From the NCBI RefSeq assembly GCF_030767025.1, contig NZ_JASITE010000001.1:1-64000 (forward strand): 64,000 bases of DNA, read 5' to 3'. Shown one piece after another: positions 37,372 through 49,341 of this stretch; the stretch's first letter is position 1, and the number at the start of each line of letters is the position of its first letter. The notes under the pieces are model-generated. The model made no database searches. It had not been told where the DNA came from and worked only from the letters and a program-made list of their open reading frames with translations. This stretch comes from Nocardia sp. CC227C. GTDB taxonomy: Bacteria; Actinomycetota; Actinomycetes; Mycobacteriales; Mycobacteriaceae. A program made the translations under genes and the position numbers.

Positions 37372-38304
37372 ATGCGGACACGATTCATACAATGGGCCAT
37401 TCCATCCCGCCGGACGGTGCGGACATCGCCGACGAGCGGGCGACCGCGCGGCCGCCTGCGCCCGATCCTGGCTCTCACCGCCGCGGCGCTGCTCGCCGTC
37501 ACGGGCTGCGGTGTCGGCGGCGACGACGCGGCCGCCACCACCTACGCCGATGCCAAGTCCTCCGGCCGCATCAAGGTCGGATTCGCCAACGAGGCCCCCT
37601 GGGCCTACCTCGACGAGAACGGTGAGCTGACCGGCTACGCGCCGACCGTCGCCCGCGCCGTGCTGAAGAAGCTCGGCATCGACGAGGTCGAGGGCGTCGT
37701 CACCGACTTCGGCGGCCTCATCGACGGCCTGCGCGCCCAGAACTACGCCTTCGTCGCCGCCGGTATGTTCATCAACCCGGAACGCTGCGAGAACTCCGAT
37801 TTCGCCATCCCGGACTACCAGGTCGGCTCGGCCTTCATGGTGCCGGAGGGCAACCCCCGCAATATCACCCGGTTCGAGGACATCACCCGGGAGAACGTCC
37901 GGATCGCCACCCTCGGCGGAGCGGTGGAGAACGGCTACGCCGAACAGGCCGGTGTGCCTGGCAACCTGATCGAGCCGATGGCGAAGCAGGACGACATCCT
38001 GCGCGCCGTCGACAACGATGACGTCTACGGCGCCGCCATCCTCGATGTCACCGCCTCCTGGCTGGTGAAGAACAACCCCGGCGCGGGCCTGGAGGTCACC
38101 CCCTCCTTCAACTTCAGCGACCGCCCGGACGTCGGCACCTTCAACTTCCGAACGGACGACGACGAGTTCCGCGAGGACTTCAACCGCGAACTGCGTGCCC
38201 TGCACGAGAGCGGTGAATGGCTGCGCCTGGTGGAGCCGTACGGCCTGACCGCCGCCAATGAGCCCGATCCCGCCATGACCACCGAGTCGTACTGCACGGC
38301 CTGA
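37372..38304 (+). CDS. ehuB: ectoine/amino acid ABC transporter substrate-binding lipoprotein (EhuB-like)
   Basis: 310 residues. A positively charged N-terminus and hydrophobic segment end in lipobox AVTGC, then a family 3 solute-binding fold (IKVGFANEAPWAYLDENGELTGYAP, GGLIDGLRAQNYAFVAAGMFI). This matches the EhuB subfamily, which binds ectoine and hydroxyectoine, though related polar amino acid binders exist. The start is uncertain among 37285, 37351, 37372 and 37417. It is the first gene of a four-gene transporter operon. Confidence 0.85.
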   Translation: MRTRFIQWAIPSRRTVRTSPTSGRPRGRLRPILALTAAALLAVTGCGVGGDDAAATTYADAKSSGRIKVGFANEAPWAYLDENGELTGYAPTVARAVLKKLGIDEVEGVVTDFGGLIDGLRAQNYAFVAAGMFINPERCENSDFAIPDYQVGSAFMVPEGNPRNITRFEDITRENVRIATLGGAVENGYAEQAGVPGNLIEPMAKQDDILRAVDNDDVYGAAILDVTASWLVKNNPGAGLEVTPSFNFSDRPDVGTFNFRTDDDEFREDFNRELRALHESGEWLRLVEPYGLTAANEPDPAMTTESYCTA

Positions 38305-38311
38305 TAGATCC

Positions 38312-39028
38312 GTGTCCGACAATATTCCGATCTACCTGGAGCGGATGCTCGCCGGCCTGCCGTTCACACTGTGGGCGACGGTCGGCGGCATCGCGCTCAC
38401 CATCGTGTTGTCCTTCACGGCGGGTATCGCCCTGCTCTCGCCGCGGCGCTCGGTGCGCTTCGTCACCCGCGTCTACGTCGAGGGGTTCCGCGGCAGCTCC
38501 GAGGTCGTGCAGCTGTTCTTCTTCGCGGTGGCGCTGCCCATCTTCCTCGGGGTGGCGCTCGGTGCGACCGCCGAAGGGCTGCTGCTCATCGGCATCATGG
38601 TGCTCGGGCTCAACCACGGCGCCTACGGTGCCGAAATCGTGCGCGGCGCCATCCAATCCGTGCCGCGCGGGCAGCTCGACGCCTCGGTGGCACTGAATCT
38701 GTCTCCGTGGCAACGCATGTGGCGGGTGGTGTTGCCGCAGGCGGTGGTGGAGATGGTGCCCTCGTTCAATACGCTGTTCATCCAATTGGTGAAGGGGACG
38801 GCCCTGCTGAGCTTCATCGCCGCACCCGAGATCTTCAAGAAGACCGATGAATTGCGCGCGGTGCCGGAGTTCTCGCAGGAACTCGGCCTGATCTACGCCA
38901 TCGAGCTGTTGTTCTATCTGCTGATCGCGATGGCGGTCACGGGGATCATGCGCGTGGTGGAGATGCTGGCGGCCCGGCGAGTCGGTCGCCAGGCGACCTG
39001 GCGTGGCGTGCGGACGGTGGCGGTCTGA
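38312..39028 (+). CDS. ehuC: ABC transporter permease (EhuC-like)
   Basis: 238 residues, five or so transmembrane helices, with the HisM/GlnP-type EAA loop in LDASVALNLSPWQRMWRVVLPQ. It forms half of the membrane channel with the next gene. The GTG start is 7 bases after the binding protein gene, and its stop overlaps the EhuD start by one base (TGATG), showing tight coupling. Confidence 0.9.
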   Translation: MSDNIPIYLERMLAGLPFTLWATVGGIALTIVLSFTAGIALLSPRRSVRFVTRVYVEGFRGSSEVVQLFFFAVALPIFLGVALGATAEGLLLIGIMVLGLNHGAYGAEIVRGAIQSVPRGQLDASVALNLSPWQRMWRVVLPQAVVEMVPSFNTLFIQLVKGTALLSFIAAPEIFKKTDELRAVPEFSQELGLIYAIELLFYLLIAMAVTGIMRVVEMLAARRVGRQATWRGVRTVAV

Positions 39029-39705
39029 TGGAAAAGTGGCAGTGGGACAGGTTCTTCGACGCCTTCCCCTACATCCTCGACGGCCTGAAGGTGACCATCC
39101 AGTTCACGTTGCTGGGATCACTGGTGGCCTACACGTTGGGGCTGATCTTCGCCGTCATCGGCCGCCTGGGTATCCCCGTGATCACCCAGGCGCTCTGGTT
39201 GTTCATCGAATTCGTGCGCAGCACACCGCTGTTGGTGCAGATCTTCGTGCTGTACTGGGTGGTGCGCCCGCCACTGCTGGGCGATCTGCCGATCGAGACC
39301 CAGCGTCTGCTGGTGGGTGTCGCCGCACTGGGTGTGCACTACGCCTGCTACACCTCCGAGGTGTACCGCGCCGGCATCGACGCGGTGCCGCGCGCCCAAT
39401 GGGAGGCGGCCACGGCGCTGAATCTGCCGCGTACGCGCACGTGGACCGATGTGGTTCTGCCGCAGGCGATTCCGCGTGTACTGCCCGCGCTCGGCAACTA
39501 CACCATCGCCATGTTCAAAGAGGTGCCGCTGCTGTCCGCGATCGTTGTGCTCGACATGGTCTATCAGGTGAAGACCGTCTACGCCGCCGATACCGGCGGT
39601 GCCGGACCGGAGGCATGGTTCGCGGTCGGCCTCACCTTCCTCATGCTGAGCTATCCCTGCTCCCTCCTGGTACGAAAGCTGGAACGCCGTGTCGGAAGCA
39701 TCTGA
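39028..39705 (+). CDS. ehuD: ABC transporter permease (EhuD-like)
   Basis: 225 residues, HisM/GlnP family permease with WEAATALNLPRTRTWTDVVLPQ as EAA loop and several hydrophobic helices (LLGSLVAYTLGLIFAVIG). It partners EhuC. Its 3' end overlaps the ATPase gene start by 17 bases. Confidence 0.9.
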   Translation: MEKWQWDRFFDAFPYILDGLKVTIQFTLLGSLVAYTLGLIFAVIGRLGIPVITQALWLFIEFVRSTPLLVQIFVLYWVVRPPLLGDLPIETQRLLVGVAALGVHYACYTSEVYRAGIDAVPRAQWEAATALNLPRTRTWTDVVLPQAIPRVLPALGNYTIAMFKEVPLLSAIVVLDMVYQVKTVYAADTGGAGPEAWFAVGLTFLMLSYPCSLLVRKLERRVGSI

Positions 39706-40546
39706 ATCCGTAGCACCCGAATCCGTAGCACCCGAATCCCCGGCATCCGCCGTCGCCGTCGCGAAGAGCGGCTCCGAGCCCATGATCCGCTTCAACGACG
39801 TGGTGAAGCGCTACGGCGAGGTGAGGTGCCTGGAGGCACTCGATTTCGCGGTCGCGCCGGGGGAGTTCGTGACCCTCATCGGGCCGTCGGGCTCCGGCAA
39901 GACGACGGTGCTGCGCCTGCTCATGACCCTGGAGCGGGTCACCTCCGGGGTCATCGAGGTCGCCGGGGAGCCGCTCAGCCATATGGAGCGGCGCGGGAAA
40001 CTGGTGCCCGCCGACGAGAAGTATCTGCGGCACGCGCGCCGCCGCATCGGCATGGTGTTCCAGCAGTTCAACCTGTTCCCCAATATGAACGTGCTGCGCA
40101 ATATCACCGAGGGGCAGATCCGCGGCCTGGGGCGTTCGAAGGAGGAGGCCGAGGCGCGCGCCGTGGAACTGCTGGGCATGGTCGGGCTGGCCGACAAGGT
40201 GAAGGCCCACCCCACCCAGCTCTCCGGCGGTCAGCAGCAGCGTGTCGCCATCGCCCGCGCCCTGGCCATGGACCCCGAGGTGTTGCTGCTGGACGAGGTC
40301 ACCTCCGCCCTCGACCCGGAACTGGTCACCGGCGTACTCGGCCTGCTCGCCGACATCGCCGCCGACACCGATATCACCTTCCTCTGTGTCACCCACGAAA
40401 TGCGTTTCGCCCGCTCCAGTTCCGACCGCGTCATGGTGCTCGACTCCGGTCGCATCATCGAGGACGGCGCACCGGAGAAGATCTTCAGCGAACCCGACCA
40501 CCCTCGCACCCGCGAATTCCTGCACGCCGTCCTCGACCGGGAGTGA
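39689..40546 (+). CDS. ehuA: ABC transporter ATPase (EhuA-like)
   Basis: 285 residues. Walker A GPSGSGKTT, signature LSGGQQQR, Walker B LLLDEVTSALDPE and switch His in CVTHE. It drives import by the Ehu-type permeases. The GTG 39689 start overlaps ehuD and yields an odd N-terminal extension with a Ser-Val-Ala-Pro-Glu repeat encoded by a 15-base tandem repeat. A later Met at MIRFNDVVKRYG (about 39782) would give a standard-length protein, so the true start is uncertain. Confidence 0.9.
   Translation: MSEASESVAPESVAPESPASAVAVAKSGSEPMIRFNDVVKRYGEVRCLEALDFAVAPGEFVTLIGPSGSGKTTVLRLLMTLERVTSGVIEVAGEPLSHMERRGKLVPADEKYLRHARRRIGMVFQQFNLFPNMNVLRNITEGQIRGLGRSKEEAEARAVELLGMVGLADKVKAHPTQLSGGQQQRVAIARALAMDPEVLLLDEVTSALDPELVTGVLGLLADIAADTDITFLCVTHEMRFARSSSDRVMVLDSGRIIEDGAPEKIFSEPDHPRTREFLHAVLDRE
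39704..39733 (+). repeat. 15-base tandem repeat inside the ehuA 5' end
   Basis: GAATCCGTAGCACCC occurs twice in direct succession (39704-39718, 39719-39733), with a third imperfect copy following (GAATCCCCGGCATCC). It encodes the pentapeptide repeat ESVAP if translated. It is suited to slippage and length variation between strains. Confidence 0.8.
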
Positions 40547-40584
40547 GCGCGCCGTCGGCGAGGACACAGTCCGGACGAGACGGA

Positions 40585-40616
40585 AACGGGGCGGCCTCGG
40601 ATGAGACCGCCCCGTT
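40585..40616. terminator. bidirectional terminator between ehuA and accD6
   Basis: AACGGGGCGG (40585-40594) pairs with CCGCCCCGTT (40607-40616); the 12-base loop can fold further (CTC/GAG). It lies between the convergent ehu operon and FAS-II operon and can serve both. Confidence 0.75.
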
Positions 40617-40634
40617 CCGGGTTCGTTGCTCCGC

Positions 40635-42068
40635 TTACAGCGGGATGTTCTTGTTGTGCTGCGGCCGCGACGGTGCGGCGGCCAGGGCCGCGGCGATGGT
40701 CGAGCGGGTCTTGGCCGGGTCGATGACCTCGTCCACCACGCCGATGGACAGGGCGCGGCCGACGCCGCCCGCGATGGCCTCGTGTTCGGCGGTCAGGCGC
40801 TCGAGCATGGCCTCACGCTCCTCCTCGGGAGCCGCGGCGATGGCCTTCTTGTGCAGGATGCCGACGGCGGCCTTGGCGCCCATGACCGCGACCTCGGAAT
40901 CGGGCCAGGCGTAGACCGCGGTGGCGCCGAGCGAGCGGGCGTTCATGGCGATGTACGCGCCGCCGTAGATCTTGCGGGTCACCAGGGTGACGCGCGGGAC
41001 GCGGGCCTCGGCGAAGGCGTGCAGCAGCTTCGCGCCGCGGCGCACCACGCCCTCCCACTCCATGCTCACGCCGGGCAGGTAACCGGGCACGTCGGTGACG
41101 ACGACCATGGGAATGCCGAAGGCATTGCACAGCCGCACGAAACGCGCTGCCTTCTCGGCACTCTCGGAGTTGAGGCAGCCGCCGAGGCGAATCGGGTTGT
41201 TGGCGAGCACGCCCACGGTGCGGCCGCCGAGGCGACCCAGACCGGTGACGATCGAGCGGGCGTAGCCGCCCTGCAACTCCTCGAAGGAGCTTTCGCCGTC
41301 CACGTTGTCGAGCAGTTCGTGGATGATCGGCTTGACGTCGTAGGCGCGCTTGGCCGACTGCGGCAGCATGGCCTTGAGATCGACGTCGCCGTGCGCGGCC
41401 GCGGTCATATCGAACTCGCCCTGTTCGGCGAACATCGAGACGAGACGCCTCGCGCGGTGCATGGCATCGGACTCGTCGTCGGCGACGATATGGCAGACGC
41501 CGGACTTCTTGCCGTGCGTGACGGGACCGCCCAGGGTCGCCATATCCACGTTCTCGCCGGTCACGCTGCGCACCACATCGGGGCCGGTGACGAAGACGCG
41601 GCCCTCGGGAGCCATGATCACCACATCGGTCAGCGCGGGACCGTAGGCGGCGCCACCGGCGGCGAAGCCGAGCACCACGGAAATCTGGGGGACCTGTCCG
41701 GACGCGCGGACCATGGCCTCGAAGACCAGGCCGACCGCGTGCAGCGCCTCCACCCCTTCCGCGAGGCGGGCGCCACCCGAATGCCACAGGCCGACAACGG
41801 GAATCTTGGAGTCGATGGCGGTATCGATCGCATCGACGATGTGCTTGCAGCCCTCGACGCCCATCGCGCCGCCCATGACGGTGGCGTCCGAGCAGTAGGC
41901 CACGGTGCGCACACCGTCGACCTCACCGATGGCGGCGAGCACGCCGGACTTGTCGCGGGGGTGCAGGGGCAGCACCGTGCCGGGATCGAAGAAGCGCTGC
42001 AACCGGCCCAGCGGATCGCGGGGATCGGTCGTGGTGGTATCCGCATGCGCGGGAGCCATGATGGTCAT
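40635..42068 (-). CDS. accD6: acyl-CoA carboxylase carboxyltransferase (beta) subunit AccD6
   Basis: 477 residues with the crotonase-fold carboxyltransferase halves: GGAMGVEGCKHIVDAIDTA and SGGARLAEGVEALHAVG in the N-terminal half, RKIYGGAYIAMNARSLGATAVYAWP in the C-terminal half. It is the last gene of the FAS-II cluster. As in mycobacteria it should act with AccA3 to make malonyl-CoA for fatty and mycolic acid synthesis. The Zn-finger of AccD-type E. coli subunits is absent, as expected. AGGAG precedes the ATG. Confidence 0.93.
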   Translation of the reverse strand: MTIMAPAHADTTTTDPRDPLGRLQRFFDPGTVLPLHPRDKSGVLAAIGEVDGVRTVAYCSDATVMGGAMGVEGCKHIVDAIDTAIDSKIPVVGLWHSGGARLAEGVEALHAVGLVFEAMVRASGQVPQISVVLGFAAGGAAYGPALTDVVIMAPEGRVFVTGPDVVRSVTGENVDMATLGGPVTHGKKSGVCHIVADDESDAMHRARRLVSMFAEQGEFDMTAAAHGDVDLKAMLPQSAKRAYDVKPIIHELLDNVDGESSFEELQGGYARSIVTGLGRLGGRTVGVLANNPIRLGGCLNSESAEKAARFVRLCNAFGIPMVVVTDVPGYLPGVSMEWEGVVRRGAKLLHAFAEARVPRVTLVTRKIYGGAYIAMNARSLGATAVYAWPDSEVAVMGAKAAVGILHKKAIAAAPEEEREAMLERLTAEHEAIAGGVGRALSIGVVDEVIDPAKTRSTIAAALAAAPSRPQHNKNIPL

Positions 42069-42122
42069 CGCGAACTCCTGTGAAAGGAAGCGCGGTCGCT
42101 GAGAGCGGCTGCGAATGTCGAA

Positions 42123-42174
42123 GTCCCGGCGGTGGTTTCGGCGGCGGGATCTCCTTCCGAGACCCCGCCGGGAC
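42123..42174 (-). other. large stem-loop between kasA and accD6
   Basis: GTCCCGGCGG (42123-42132) pairs with CCGCCGGGAC (42165-42174), and inside it GGGATCTC can pair with GAGACC. It occupies the spacer just after the kasA stop. There is no T tract, so it could be a processing or stability element that sets the kasA:accD6 ratio, or an attenuator. Confidence 0.55.
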
Positions 42175-42197
42175 CGCTGTGCAAACGACCGGTGTCG

Positions 42198-43448
42198 TCA
42201 GTACCGGCCGAAGGCGAGCGCGACATTGTGCCCACCGAAACCGAACGAGTTGTTGATCGCGTACTCGATGTCCTGACGGCGGGCTTCGCCCTTCACGACA
42301 TCCAGGTCGATCTCCGGATCCTGGTTCTCCAGGTTCAGCGTCGGGGGGACGATGCCGTCCCGGATGCTGAGGACCGTGAGCACCGACTCGAGCGCGCCGA
42401 CGGCGCCGATCGAGTGGCCCAGGGCGGACTTGGGTGCGTACACCGAGGCGTGCTGAACGCCCGCCTTGTGGATCGCCTTGGCCTCCGCGGTGTCACCGAT
42501 GGGGGTGGCGGTCGCGTGGGCGTTGACATGGGTGATGTCCTGCGCGGACAGACCGGCGGTCTGCATGGCGCGCTGCATCGCACGCGCCGCACCGGAACCT
42601 TCCGGATCCGGGGCGACCAGGTGGAAGCCGTCGGAGGTGATCCCCGCGCCCAGCAGTCGGGCGTGGATGGTGGCTCCACGAGCCTTGGCGTGCTCCTCGG
42701 TCTCGATGACCATGAGCGCACCGGCCTCACCGAAGACGAAACCGTCGCGTTCGGAGTCGAACGGACGCGAGGCACCCTTCGGGTCGTCGTTGCGGGTCGA
42801 CATGGCCCGCATCATCGAGAAGGCGGCGATCGGCACCGAGTCGATGAAGCCCTCGACACCGCCGGTGACGACCATGTCGGCGTCACCCATGACGATCATG
42901 CGCCACGCGTTCGCGATGGCCTCCGAACCCGACGAACACGCCGAGACCGGAGTGACCACTCCTGCCCTGGCCTGGAGTTCGAGACCGACGACGGCGGACG
43001 GGCCGTTCGGCATGACCATCTGAACGGCCAGTGGCGAGATCTTGCGATAGCCACCGTTCTTCAGCTTGTCCACCGAATCGATCAGCGCGTCACCGCCGCC
43101 GAGACCGGTTCCGATGGCCACACCCAGCCGCAGCGGGTCGACCTCGGGGGATCCGGCGTTCTTCCACACCTCGCGACCGAGTACGGTCGCCAGCCGCTCG
43201 ACATACGCCATCCGGCGAATCTCGACCCGGCTGAGCAGGGTGTCCGGCGAAACCTTCAGGTGGCCGCCGATGCGGACCGGAAGGTCGTACTCGGCGACGA
43301 AGTCGTCCTCGAGGACATCGATGCCGCTTTCGCCGTTGAGCAGGCCCTTCCAGGTCGCATCAACGTCGCCTGCGATCGATGTGGTCGCCGCCATGCTGGT
43401 GACGACGACGTTGGGGAAATTCCCGTTCCGGGTGGAAGGAGTGGTCAC
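42198..43448 (-). CDS. kasA: beta-ketoacyl-ACP synthase, KasA-type (FAS-II)
   Basis: 416 residues of the KAS I/II thiolase fold. SACSSGSEA contains the nucleophile Cys, VNAHATATP and GHSIGAVG contain the two catalytic His. KasA elongates meromycolate/fatty acyl-AcpM chains with malonyl-AcpM in FAS-II. The GTG start is 11 bases after acpM. In M. tuberculosis a second copy, kasB, lies between kasA and accD6; here only one KAS gene is present, so the symbol follows position. Confidence 0.93.
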   Translation of the reverse strand: MTTPSTRNGNFPNVVVTSMAATTSIAGDVDATWKGLLNGESGIDVLEDDFVAEYDLPVRIGGHLKVSPDTLLSRVEIRRMAYVERLATVLGREVWKNAGSPEVDPLRLGVAIGTGLGGGDALIDSVDKLKNGGYRKISPLAVQMVMPNGPSAVVGLELQARAGVVTPVSACSSGSEAIANAWRMIVMGDADMVVTGGVEGFIDSVPIAAFSMMRAMSTRNDDPKGASRPFDSERDGFVFGEAGALMVIETEEHAKARGATIHARLLGAGITSDGFHLVAPDPEGSGAARAMQRAMQTAGLSAQDITHVNAHATATPIGDTAEAKAIHKAGVQHASVYAPKSALGHSIGAVGALESVLTVLSIRDGIVPPTLNLENQDPEIDLDVVKGEARRQDIEYAINNSFGFGGHNVALAFGRY

Positions 43449-43459
43449 GATGTCGGCCT

Positions 43460-43759
43460 TTACTCGCTACCGAACTTCGCCTTGAGCTCCGCGGCCGCTT
43501 CGCTGTTCTCGGCCTCGAGCTTCTGGATGTAAGCCACGGCGTCGCCGACGGTCTTCAGGCTGGCCAGATCCTCGTCCGGGATCTTGACGCCGTACTTGTC
43601 CTCGGTCTGCACCGCGATCTCGACCATCGACAGGGAGTCGATGTCCAGGTCATCGACGAAGGACTTCTCGATCGTCACCTCGGAGGGCTCGATGCCGGTC
43701 ACCTCTTCGATGATCTTGCCGAGCTCTTCGACGATCTGTTCCTGGGTCAGAGCGGCCAC
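43460..43759 (-). CDS. acpM: meromycolate/FAS-II acyl carrier protein
   Basis: A 99-residue acidic protein. [12 protein letters not shown] contains Ser 42, the phosphopantetheine site. The extended C-terminal tail after the usual ACP core (about residue 80) is like mycobacterial AcpM rather than a 78-residue ACP. GTG 43759 is preceded by GGGAG. It carries the growing chain for FabD and KasA, whose genes flank it. Confidence 0.93.
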   Translation of the reverse strand: MAALTQEQIVEELGKIIEEVTGIEPSEVTIEKSFVDDLDIDSLSMVEIAVQTEDKYGVKIPDEDLASLKTVGDAVAYIQKLEAENSEAAAELKAKFGSE

Positions 43760-43867
43760 TTCGTGGCTCCCTTCTTTGATTCTTGTTGTGGGGTCGGATG
43801 GAATTTTCGAGTTGCGGCTGTACACCGATGTCGCCGTTGACGATCGGGCCGGAGGCCGCAGGCCAAG

Positions 43868-44782
43868 CTAGTCCTTGGTCGTGAGTTCGGCCAGCGCGGG
43901 GAGGTCGGCCGGGGTCTTGAGTGCCAGATTCGGCGTGCCCTTCAGTTCCCGCTTGGCGATACCCACCAGGGTGCCCGCGGGCGGCAGTTCCGCTACCGCG
44001 GATACACCGCTCGCGCGCACGGTTTCGTTACACAGGTCCCATCGCACGGGTCGGGTGACCTGAGCGGCGAGCTTGTCGATCGCATCCTGACCGGAGGCGA
44101 CCGGTTTGCCGTCGAAGTTCGACAGCAGCACCCGGGCCGGTTCACCCGGGGTGATCGTGGAAATGGCCTTCGTCACGGCGTCCTGGGCCGGAGCCATGAA
44201 CGCGGTGTGGAAGGCGCCCGCCACGGGCAGCGCGCGAATCCGGGCCTTCTCCGGGGGATTCGCAGCGAGTTCCGCGAGGGCGTCCAATCGGCCCGCCGCC
44301 ACGATCTGGCCCACCGCGTTGCGGTTGGCCGGAACGAGGTCCAGCTCGTCGAGCCGGGCGAGCACGGCGGCTTCGTCTCCGCCGAGCACCGCCGACATGC
44401 CGGTCGGTTCGAGTGCGCAAGCTTTGGCCATCTCCGCACCGCGGATGGCGGCCAAGGCCACCGCGTCATCGGCGGAGATGACTCCGGCGACGGCAGCGGC
44501 GGCGAGTTCGCCGACCGAATGGCCGGCGACGATCGTATCCGCGGGAAGCGATTCCTGCGGGATTTCCGCGAAAGCCAACAGGGCAGCCGCGACGACCAAC
44601 GGCTGAGTCACCGCCGTATCGGTGATCTCATCGGCGGTCGCAGTGGTGCCCAACCGCAGCAGGTCCAGTCCCGAGGCTTTCGACCACAGCTCGATGCGGT
44701 CGGCCGCACCGGGCAGTTCGAGCCACGGGGAGAGCATGCCGGGTGTCTGAGAGCCCTGTCCTGGGGCGAACAACGCGATCAC
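43868..44782 (-). CDS. fabD: malonyl-CoA:ACP transacylase
   Basis: 304 residues. FAPGQGSQTPGML at the N-terminus, GHSVGELAAAAVAG with the nucleophile Ser, and GAFHTAFM with the catalytic His region. It loads malonyl onto AcpM and is first in the FAS-II operon. GTG 44782 fits family N-termini (VIALFAPGQGSQ); the longer frame to 44875 would include leader DNA with the MabR-like palindrome. Confidence 0.93.
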   Translation of the reverse strand: MIALFAPGQGSQTPGMLSPWLELPGAADRIELWSKASGLDLLRLGTTATADEITDTAVTQPLVVAAALLAFAEIPQESLPADTIVAGHSVGELAAAAVAGVISADDAVALAAIRGAEMAKACALEPTGMSAVLGGDEAAVLARLDELDLVPANRNAVGQIVAAGRLDALAELAANPPEKARIRALPVAGAFHTAFMAPAQDAVTKAISTITPGEPARVLLSNFDGKPVASGQDAIDKLAAQVTRPVRWDLCNETVRASGVSAVAELPPAGTLVGIAKRELKGTPNLALKTPADLPALAELTTKD

Positions 44783-44846
44783 GCCTCTAAGAGAACACTG
44801 TGAGGCGGGTCTCCAGAGATGTCGGCGCGAATGAAGCTTGCCGGGA

Positions 44847-44871
44847 GCTTTTGTATGGACCCCACAAAAGC
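44847..44871. promoter_or_regulatory. candidate MabR operator upstream of fabD
   Basis: A perfect 8-bp inverted repeat GCTTTTGT-N9-ACAAAAGC lies about 65 bases upstream of the fabD start, between mabR and fabD. It fits my recollection of the MabR target in mycobacteria (a TTTTGT-N9-ACAAAA type dyad in the FAS-II promoter). The adjacent gene encodes the MabR homologue. Confidence 0.75.
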
Positions 44872-44910
44872 GCAAGTGAGTTGTCCGGATCGCCCGATTC
44901 CTGGATCGCG

Positions 44911-46242
44911 TTACATCCCATCTTTCGGATCTGTGACGGGAGTCGCTTCTGGGGCTGAAGTAGGCGATTCGTTACGAGTTCGTGTCAGCCGACCTATGGT
45001 GGCGGCGATCCGGAGTACATAGGCGTCCCGCGGATTCATCGGATCCCGTCCCGTGATATCGGCGATTCGCTTCAGCCGATAACGGACGGTATTTGGATGA
45101 ACGTACAGCTGGCGGGCGCAGGTCTCGACGGCTCCACCGCAGTCCAGGTAGGCGTCCAAGGTGTCGGACAGCGCTGCCCCGGCGGCGGCCAACGGTAGCA
45201 CAAGACTCTCGTTCAGGGCGTCCACAGCGGCCCGATCGCCGAGCAGCGCCCGCTCCGGCAGGAGTTCGGAGGCGTGCACCGGGCGTGGCGCACCCCGCCA
45301 GCCCACCACGGCCTCCATCCCGGCCATCGCCTCCACCGCGCTCACATGCGCCGCGGACAGGGTGCGCGTGGTGGGTCCGATCACCACCGGCCCCTCGGAG
45401 AACACCTCGGTGAGCAGATCCGCCAGGAACGGCGAGGGATACATGGTGTCGCCCAGATGACCGCTCACCACCATCACCAGCCGCGAACCCTGCACCACGG
45501 CCAATGCCGCACGACCGTGCCGGGCGGCGATGCCGTGCACCGAACCCACCACGGTCATCTGGTCTTTCGGGGGAGTGCCCACCAGCACCGTGGCGGGCGC
45601 GGTGGCGTCCCAGTTCAATGTGGCCGCGCGCGAGAGCATTTCGGGCCCGGTATCGCCGCGCACCACGGCGTCGACCACCAGGGCCTCCAGCCGGGTGTCC
45701 CACGCGCCCCGCGATTCCGCGGCGCTGGCGTACACCGAGGCGGCCGCGAAACCGAGCTCACGCCCGTATCGCAGCACCGCCTCGGTGAGCGCAACCAGCT
45801 GCCGGTCGTTGCGCGCCAGCGCGGGCAGCCACTGTTCGAAGAACTCCATGGCCACGCGGACCATGTCGACGGTCTGGCGCAGCGTGAGCCGCCGCGCCAG
45901 ATCGTCCGGAATGACCTGGAAAGCGTCCAGACTGAACCGGATATCGCTTTCCGGGTCCTGTAGCCATTCGAGGAAGTTCACCACCGCCGTCTGCACCAGC
46001 ATCTGCACCCCGGCCCGCTGGGCGGCATCCAGATTGGCGAAGAACGGCAGCCGGTCCTGCATGGACGCCACGGCCTCGGTGGAGAGCCGGCCGGAGAACT
46101 GCTTCACCCGCTTGAGGAGCGTGTCCGGAAGCGGGTCGCGGGTCTGCCGGTTCGGGGAGAGCGCGCCGGTGGGGAGATACACCTCGTGTTCGGAGGAGGA
46201 ACTCTCGGAAATCCGGCGCGGCCTCGGCGGTTTACGTTCCAC
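44911..46242 (-). CDS. mabR: PucR/CdaR-type regulator of FAS-II (MabR homologue)
   Basis: 443 residues. The C-terminal PucR-type HTH has CGGAVETCARQLYVHPNTVRYRLKRI (spread over about 60 residues), and the central region is the GGDEF-like/PucR ligand domain. The position between aceE and fabD is that of Rv2242 (MabR), a FAS-II regulator that responds to long acyl-CoAs in M. tuberculosis. Its GTG start is 15 bases after the aceE stop. A candidate operator lies downstream of it, in front of fabD. Confidence 0.9.
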   Translation of the reverse strand: MERKPPRPRRISESSSSEHEVYLPTGALSPNRQTRDPLPDTLLKRVKQFSGRLSTEAVASMQDRLPFFANLDAAQRAGVQMLVQTAVVNFLEWLQDPESDIRFSLDAFQVIPDDLARRLTLRQTVDMVRVAMEFFEQWLPALARNDRQLVALTEAVLRYGRELGFAAASVYASAAESRGAWDTRLEALVVDAVVRGDTGPEMLSRAATLNWDATAPATVLVGTPPKDQMTVVGSVHGIAARHGRAALAVVQGSRLVMVVSGHLGDTMYPSPFLADLLTEVFSEGPVVIGPTTRTLSAAHVSAVEAMAGMEAVVGWRGAPRPVHASELLPERALLGDRAAVDALNESLVLPLAAAGAALSDTLDAYLDCGGAVETCARQLYVHPNTVRYRLKRIADITGRDPMNPRDAYVLRIAATIGRLTRTRNESPTSAPEATPVTDPKDGM

Positions 46243-46257
46243 GATGCCTATCGTCCG

Positions 46258-49140
<2,883 letters not shown>

Positions 49141-49341
49141 GACATTTGCTCCTCGTACATGGGGTGGGACAAGCGTGGCGTCATTACCCCGGGTGACCGC
49201 TGGTCGGCGGGTACCCGTTCACGATGGTTTCTAGGGCGCATCTCACATCCTCGTGCACGATGCGTCCTGGATCATCATGTCAGCCGGAAATCCAGTACGG
49301 TTCGGTAGGGAACCGTCATGGCAGTCGAACCGGGAGGATCG

